DNA of 20,249 nucleotides from positions 1-20,249 of the forward strand of contig CAMPKW010000017.1 of the NCBI GenBank assembly GCA_946887425.1. The letters run 5' to 3'. Source of the stretch: an uncultured Candidatus Saccharibacteria bacterium. Its GTDB lineage: Bacteria; Patescibacteria; Saccharimonadia; Saccharimonadales; UBA6022. Positions 20,176 to 20,249 of this stretch are shown piece after piece. How positions within the stretch are numbered: position 1 is the stretch's first letter; each line of letters opens with the position of its first letter. The position numbers and the translations under genes are program-made. The notes beneath the pieces are model-generated. The model saw only the letters and a list, made by a program, of their open reading frames with translations, did not search any database and was not told the DNA's origin.

Positions 20176-20249
20176 ATGATTCAAAAATACAAACACGTCA
20201 CCGGATTTACCATTGTCGAGCTACTAATCGTCATCGTTATTATTGGCGT
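20176..20249 (+). CDS. Type IV pilin-like protein, 5' end only
   Basis: The 74 nt present encode MIQKYKHVTG then FTIVELLIVIVIIG, the class III signal peptide and first helix residues, with Glu+5. The gene continues beyond the window. It diverges from pyrG. Confidence 0.85.
   Translation, partial: MIQKYKHVTGFTIVELLIVIVIIG

Overview
The window is a dense bacterial chromosomal segment using the standard genetic code, with almost all genes on the minus strand. The content points to the Patescibacteria (CPR), most likely Saccharibacteria (TM7). This is inference from several features: dispersed type IV pilin genes with a near-identical GFTIVELL...AYNGIQ amino terminus, a WhiB-type iron-sulfur regulator outside an obvious actinobacterial context, a DnaG primase whose zinc ligands are all replaced, short versions of housekeeping genes, and very short intergenic gaps. 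There are no insertion sequences, CRISPR arrays, tRNAs or rRNAs that I can see.

Layout, left to right. At 1-100 lies the Lys/Ala-rich tail of a plus-strand gene and a bidirectional terminator. At 111-2983 is a minus-strand cluster: HAD-like hydrolase, fpg (overlapping by 8 nt), holA and a pilin. At 3011-4673 are a membrane-anchored unknown protein, a second pilin and dut. At 4708-8371 are a 342-aa unknown protein and polA. At 8398-9378 are a third pilin and whiB. At 9474-10619 is a plus-strand pair: a P-loop kinase-like gene and a fourth pilin. It ends at a bidirectional terminator facing rpoD. At 10691-13433 is the dnaG-rpoD operon. At 13490-14101 a membrane-anchored unknown gene is transcribed divergently from dnaG. 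At 14098-15938 are mscL, msrB, orn and a YjbR-like gene. At 16046-16327 is a small GC-richer orphan gene. At 16451-20006 are argS, a 50-aa small ORF and pyrG. A fifth pilin begins at 20176 and runs off the end.

Most genes serve replication and information processing (holA, polA, dnaG, rpoD, dut, fpg, argS, pyrG, orn). The pilins are surface components inserted singly among them.

The strongest unexpected pattern is in the starts. At least seven genes have a -10 hexamer ending exactly 6 nt before the ATG, and several more have it 7-10 nt before. Most of these lack a convincing Shine-Dalgarno sequence, so their mRNAs should be leaderless or nearly so. Many -10 boxes carry the extended TGn motif, and the RpoD encoded here keeps the region-3.0 His and Glu that read it. 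Only a few genes (rpoD, whiB, mscL, the 10068 pilin, the 93-aa gene) have a good Shine-Dalgarno. In several gaps the terminator of one gene is physically overlapped by the promoter of the next.
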